Below, one piece after another: positions 61,105-64,000 of a DNA stretch of 64,000 bases. Within the stretch, counting starts at the first letter, position 1, and every line of letters begins with the position of its first letter. Under the pieces are notes generated by a model. That model searched no databases. It was not told the DNA's origin and saw only the letters and a program-made list of their open reading frames with translations. This stretch comes from Streptomyces cyaneochromogenes (GTDB lineage: Bacteria; Actinomycetota; Actinomycetes; Streptomycetales; Streptomycetaceae): the NCBI RefSeq assembly GCF_003963535.1, contig NZ_CP034539.1, positions 8,556,001-8,620,000 on the forward strand, given 5' to 3'. Both the position numbers and the translations under genes were made by a program.

Positions 61105-61503
61105 TCACACGTTCCTTCGCCGGGCGGACCGCCCGGCCCCGGTCAGGTCCTCGGCCAGTTCCTGGACGTTGGCGTAGCGCGTGGAACGCGGCAGGCGCTC
61201 CAGCGACTCGACAAGGGCGTCGGGCGCGTACCCGCGGCGCAGCTCACCGATCAGCTCCCGGGGGCTCGCCGGGAAGGTACCGCGGCGCAGGATCCGCGCC
61301 AGTTCGAGCCGGACCGCCTCCATGGACGCCGACGTCCCCGGTGCCACCGGCCCGCCCGCGACCTGCGGGTCGTCCTCCGCGGACGGCTCGGGGTCGTGCC
61401 ACTCCTCGGTCCGCGTGGGGTGCCCGGACCGCAGCAGACCCTGCAGTTCGTGCTTCATCTCGTCGTCACGGTGAACGCTCAGCCGGTCACTGCCTCGCTG
61501 CAT
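61105..61503 (-). CDS. DUF2795-domain protein
   Basis: The protein has 132 residues from ATG 61503, preceded by GGAGGGAGTC; a longer frame upstream has no site. The N-terminal half is charged and Pro-rich. The last 65 residues match DUF2795: LARILRRGTFPASPRELIGELRRGYAPDALVESLERLPRSTRYANVQELAEDL. These proteins are small, helical and often found near stress genes in Streptomyces. Function unknown. Confidence 0.78.
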   Translation of the reverse strand: MQRGSDRLSVHRDDEMKHELQGLLRSGHPTRTEEWHDPEPSAEDDPQVAGGPVAPGTSASMEAVRLELARILRRGTFPASPRELIGELRRGYAPDALVESLERLPRSTRYANVQELAEDLTGAGRSARRRNV

Positions 61504-61564
61504 GACTCCCTCCAGATCTTCGGGGCTGCGCTCCGCGTACCCGATGACAGGGGGCCGACACAGG

Positions 61565-61588
61565 GTTTGCACCCCGGAACCCGGGTGA
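61565..61588 (+). promoter_or_regulatory. Putative SigB/SigF-type promoter
   Basis: GTTT (61565-61568), 14 bases, then GGGTGA (61583-61588) fits the stress sigma consensus GnnT-N14-16-GGGTAY except for the last two positions. It points at the small membrane protein start 49 bases downstream. Confidence 0.45.
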
Positions 61589-61636
61589 CCCGGCGTTCAC
61601 CACCCCCCACGCACGTTCCGGGGAAGGACCGGTCCC

Positions 61637-61768
61637 ATGGCACTGATCGCTGTGCTCCTCCCGCTTCTCATGCTCGGCGCGGTGCTGGCCCTGGGCCGCT
61701 ACGAGGAACTGCTCCTGCCGAAGGAACAGGACGACGACGGGCCGGAGGGGGCGGCGCTCGGGCGCTGA
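61637..61768 (+). CDS. Small single-helix membrane protein
   Basis: The protein has 43 residues, with ATG after GGGGAAGGACCGG. One helix (MALIAVLLPLLMLGAVLALG) precedes an acidic, basic tail (RYEELLLPKEQDDDGPEGAALGR). Codon use and the ribosome site support a real gene, but the family is not recognised. A SigB-type promoter precedes it. Confidence 0.55.
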   Translation: MALIAVLLPLLMLGAVLALGRYEELLLPKEQDDDGPEGAALGR

Positions 61769-61962
61769 GGAGCGGTCGGTCCGCCCGCACGGTGTTTGCG
61801 GCGCGGGCAGGGGGGCAGGCGAACCACCAGTGCTTCGGACAGGAGGCACGTCCGTGGGAGCGGGTTTTCCCCGCCATGGGTGTGTCCGGTTCCGGTACGC
61901 GCCCCCAACTCCCGCGGTGACCGTCCAACCCAGAGCACCCTTCAAGGGAGTTGCGACGCACC

Positions 61963-62754
61963 ATGCCCACTTCAGTGAGCGCGAAGCACCACCCGCACGA
62001 CGACGCCCCCGACACCGCGGAGGACTTCCGCAGGCTCGCCGCGCTGCCCGACGGGCAGCAGCGCGACACCGTCCGAGACCGGATCGTCGAATCGTGGCTG
62101 CCCATGGCCGACCGGCTCGCCGGACGGTTCCGCAGCCGCGGCGAGAGCTTCGAGGATCTGCGGCAGGTCGCCGCCCTCGGGCTGGTCAAGGCCGTCGACC
62201 GATACGACCCCGAGCGCGGCAACGCGTTCGAGAGCTATGCCGTGCCCACCATCACCGGCGAGATCAAGCGGCACTTCCGCGACCACATGTGGACGCTGCA
62301 CGTGCCGCGCCGGGTGCAGGACCTGCGCAACCGGGTCCGGTTCGCCGTCCAGGACCTGCAGACCGTCTCCGGCCGCAGGCCGACCGCCGCCGAGATCGCC
62401 GAGCACGCCGACATGACCGAGGCCGACGTGCGCACCGGCCTCGAGGCGCTGGAGAGTTTCACCGCCCTGTCGCTGGACGCGGAGCTGCCCGGCAGCGATG
62501 ACGGGTATTCGCTGAGCGACGCGCTGGGCTCCGCCGACCCGGCGCTGGACACGGTCGTCGACCGTGAGGCCGTCAAGCCACGGCTTGCCGCGCTGCCCGA
62601 GCGTGAGCGGGCGATTCTGTACATGCGGTTCTTCGGGGACATGACCCAGAGCCGGATCGCCGAGCAGTTGGGAATCTCGCAGATGCATGTGTCTCGGCTG
62701 ATCAGCCGGTGCTGCAGTCGGGTGCGGGAACAAGTGCTCAGTGACGTGGCCTGA
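61963..62754 (+). CDS. Alternative sigma factor, SigB/SigF/SigG group
   Basis: The protein has 263 residues from ATG 61963 (AAGGGAG, 12 bases upstream). Region 2 is at about 45-115 (VESWLPMADRLAGRFRSRGESFEDLRQVAALGLVKAVDRYDPERGNAFESYAVPTITGEIKRHFRD). Region 3 (VPRRVQDLRNRV) and region 4 follow, with the HTH ERERAILYMRFFGDMTQSRIAEQLGISQMHVSRLISRC. This sporulation/stress group is controlled by anti-sigma kinases and SpoIIE-type phosphatases. No anti-sigma gene adjoins it. A weak SigB-like promoter (GTTT 61794, then GGG-A 15 bases on) may show autoregulation. Confidence 0.93.
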   Translation: MPTSVSAKHHPHDDAPDTAEDFRRLAALPDGQQRDTVRDRIVESWLPMADRLAGRFRSRGESFEDLRQVAALGLVKAVDRYDPERGNAFESYAVPTITGEIKRHFRDHMWTLHVPRRVQDLRNRVRFAVQDLQTVSGRRPTAAEIAEHADMTEADVRTGLEALESFTALSLDAELPGSDDGYSLSDALGSADPALDTVVDREAVKPRLAALPERERAILYMRFFGDMTQSRIAEQLGISQMHVSRLISRCCSRVREQVLSDVA

Positions 62755-62859
62755 CGGGCGGGTTTCGCCGTAGGGGTGCGGGCTGCCTGCGCGGTGCCGG
62801 TCCGTTGTGGCCGGTCGCGCTCACGCGGCGGAGCCGCTGTCGACGCAGCCCGCGCCCCT

Positions 62860-63969
62860 TCAGGGTGTTGCCGTCACCGCGAGTGTCATGTGGCGGGACA
62901 TGGTGTCCATGGCCTTCGCCTCTGCCATGGAGAACGGCGGGCGGGCACCGCACCGGAAGAGGGTGAGTACGCCCTGTACCGTGCCGTCGGACGTCAGGGG
63001 CACGCACAGCAGTGATGTGACGTTCGCCTGTACGAGGACGGGTGCGCCCTCCGTGTTCCTGCCGAAGGCGTCCGGGTCCTCGGGGCGTACCTGGAGGGAC
63101 GGGGATCCGGTGCGGGTGGTCTCCGTGACCAGGGGGCAGGTGGCCGGGTCCTGTTCCGTGAGCGCGGCCGCCTCCTTCTGCGAGGGGGCCAGCACCGCCG
63201 TACGGGACAACCGCAAGGTGCCCGTGTCGGCGATCACCCAGTCGGCGAAACGGCCGTGCAGGACCTTGGCCGCCTGTCGGACGACGGCCTCGCGGTCGCC
63301 GCGCGGCGCACTGAGCAGGGCCGTGGTCATCTCGTCCTGGAGGTCCGTCAGGGCCGCGTGCCGGGTCGTCTCGGTGAGGTCGGGAACCTGGGCCGTCGGC
63401 GTGGCGGCCGGGGCCGGTCCGCCGGACTGCAGCACCACCAGGACCGTGGTGTGCGGCTCGCCGTTCGGGCGTACGGCGGCCAGGGTGGCGTGGACCGGTG
63501 CGGACGGATGCTGCTGGAGGTGCACGGTGAGGCTGCGGTCGCCCTCGCCGCGGGCCACCGCCGCGGCCTGGGAACGGAACGCCACCCGGTCGGCGTGGGC
63601 GAGGAAACCGGTCAGCGGGCGGCCCGTCGCATAGCCCGCCCGGACGCCCGTGAAGGACGTCGCCGCGAAGTTCAGCCGGCGCACCACCGTCTCCCGGTCC
63701 ACCAGCGCCACCGGCAGCGGAAACCGCTGGAAGACCGCGCGCAGCAGGTGCTGTTCCTGGCGGTCGGCGGACGTCGTACGGGGCTGTCCGCCCGAGGACA
63801 GCCGCTCGTACCAAGGCCACAACTGGTCGGCGACGTGGTCGAGTTCGAAGATGGCCGCGTCGAGGACGGTCGGCAGATCCCCCTCCGACACGGATCGCGC
63901 CGCCTTGAGCTCCGCGACGCGGCGCACGAAGTCCACGAGCTCCTCACCGAATTCGTCCGTCTGCGCCAT
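62860..63969 (-). CDS. PAS-GAF sensory protein without an output domain
   Basis: This 369-residue cytoplasmic protein has a helical N-terminus (1-70), a PAS-like domain about 72-190 (FQRFPLPVALVDRETVVRRLNFAATSFTGVRAG) and a GAF domain about 205-369 (LTDLQDEMTTALLSA ... VQANVTSLLCVPLTSDGTVQGVLTLFRCG). It resembles the sensor half of Streptomyces PAS-GAF-SpoIIE phosphatases such as the one at 5477, but the phosphatase part is missing. It converges on the sigma factor gene, with 105 bases between stops that show no terminator. Confidence 0.82.
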   Translation of the reverse strand: MAQTDEFGEELVDFVRRVAELKAARSVSEGDLPTVLDAAIFELDHVADQLWPWYERLSSGGQPRTTSADRQEQHLLRAVFQRFPLPVALVDRETVVRRLNFAATSFTGVRAGYATGRPLTGFLAHADRVAFRSQAAAVARGEGDRSLTVHLQQHPSAPVHATLAAVRPNGEPHTTVLVVLQSGGPAPAATPTAQVPDLTETTRHAALTDLQDEMTTALLSAPRGDREAVVRQAAKVLHGRFADWVIADTGTLRLSRTAVLAPSQKEAAALTEQDPATCPLVTETTRTGSPSLQVRPEDPDAFGRNTEGAPVLVQANVTSLLCVPLTSDGTVQGVLTLFRCGARPPFSMAEAKAMDTMSRHMTLAVTATP

Positions 63970-64000
63970 GGGATGAACCTAGCTGGTGACAAGGCGTTTC

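Overview
The window is chromosomal DNA from a Streptomyces or very close relative. GC is very high, third codon positions are almost all G or C, GTG starts are common, and four-base stop/start overlaps are frequent. It also holds a complete actinomycete-type gas vesicle cluster, DmdR/DtxR-type iron boxes, LAxTG (class E) sortase signals and dispersed Streptomyces repeats. No rRNA, tRNA, CRISPR, insertion sequence or prophage was seen.

Layout. 1-8.8 kb: start of a secreted tripeptidyl-aminopeptidase (cut by the window edge), an Rv2578c-like radical SAM gene under a LexA-type box, an SRPBCC gene, an MFS pump fused to beta-sandwich domains, a multidomain SpoIIE phosphatase and a methyltransferase. 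8.8-15.2 kb: an iron-box-controlled surface locus for heme or iron capture, with an HtaA-domain protein, three secreted neocarzinostatin-like proteins (two with LAxTG anchors) and an orphan heme-type binding lipoprotein. 15.3-23.6 kb: metE behind a cobalamin riboswitch, then the glyoxylate shunt (aceA, aceB, 3-hydroxyacyl-CoA dehydrogenase) with a divergent RamB/ScfR-type regulator. 23.6-27.1 kb: universal stress protein, APC permease, and a rifampicin monooxygenase preceded by a near-perfect rifamycin-associated element. 27.2-30.1 kb: cobalt importer cbiMNQO behind a second cobalamin riboswitch.

30.2-37.2 kb: a run of hydrolases (M55, M20, S9, S66, then S15) that together could process D-amino-acid and muropeptide-derived peptides. 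37.2-41.5 kb: small and unlinked genes, including an arginase-fold protein that lacks two metal-binding histidines. 41.9-46.4 kb: a translationally coupled trio of NDH-2-like oxidoreductase, transketolase and stand-alone LigD-type polymerase. 46.5-51.8 kb: the gas vesicle cluster in the order gvpO-A-F-G-Y-Z-J-L-S-K. 51.8-57.5 kb: small membrane protein, methyltransferase, PAP2-diacylglycerol kinase fusion, phosphatase, ABC-F protein and a large palindromic repeat. 57.6-64 kb: a stress region with a coupled operon (half-CBS protein, His-rich membrane protein, PfpI protein, KatE catalase), a SigB/SigF-family sigma factor, and a PAS-GAF protein.

Shared themes are metal homeostasis (iron boxes, two B12 riboswitches linking cobalt import to the B12-independent methionine synthase), stress and DNA damage (LexA box, LigD polymerase, KatE, sigma factor, usp) and peptide or cell-wall turnover. 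Functions are assigned from recognisable motifs and remembered family features; no database search was run.
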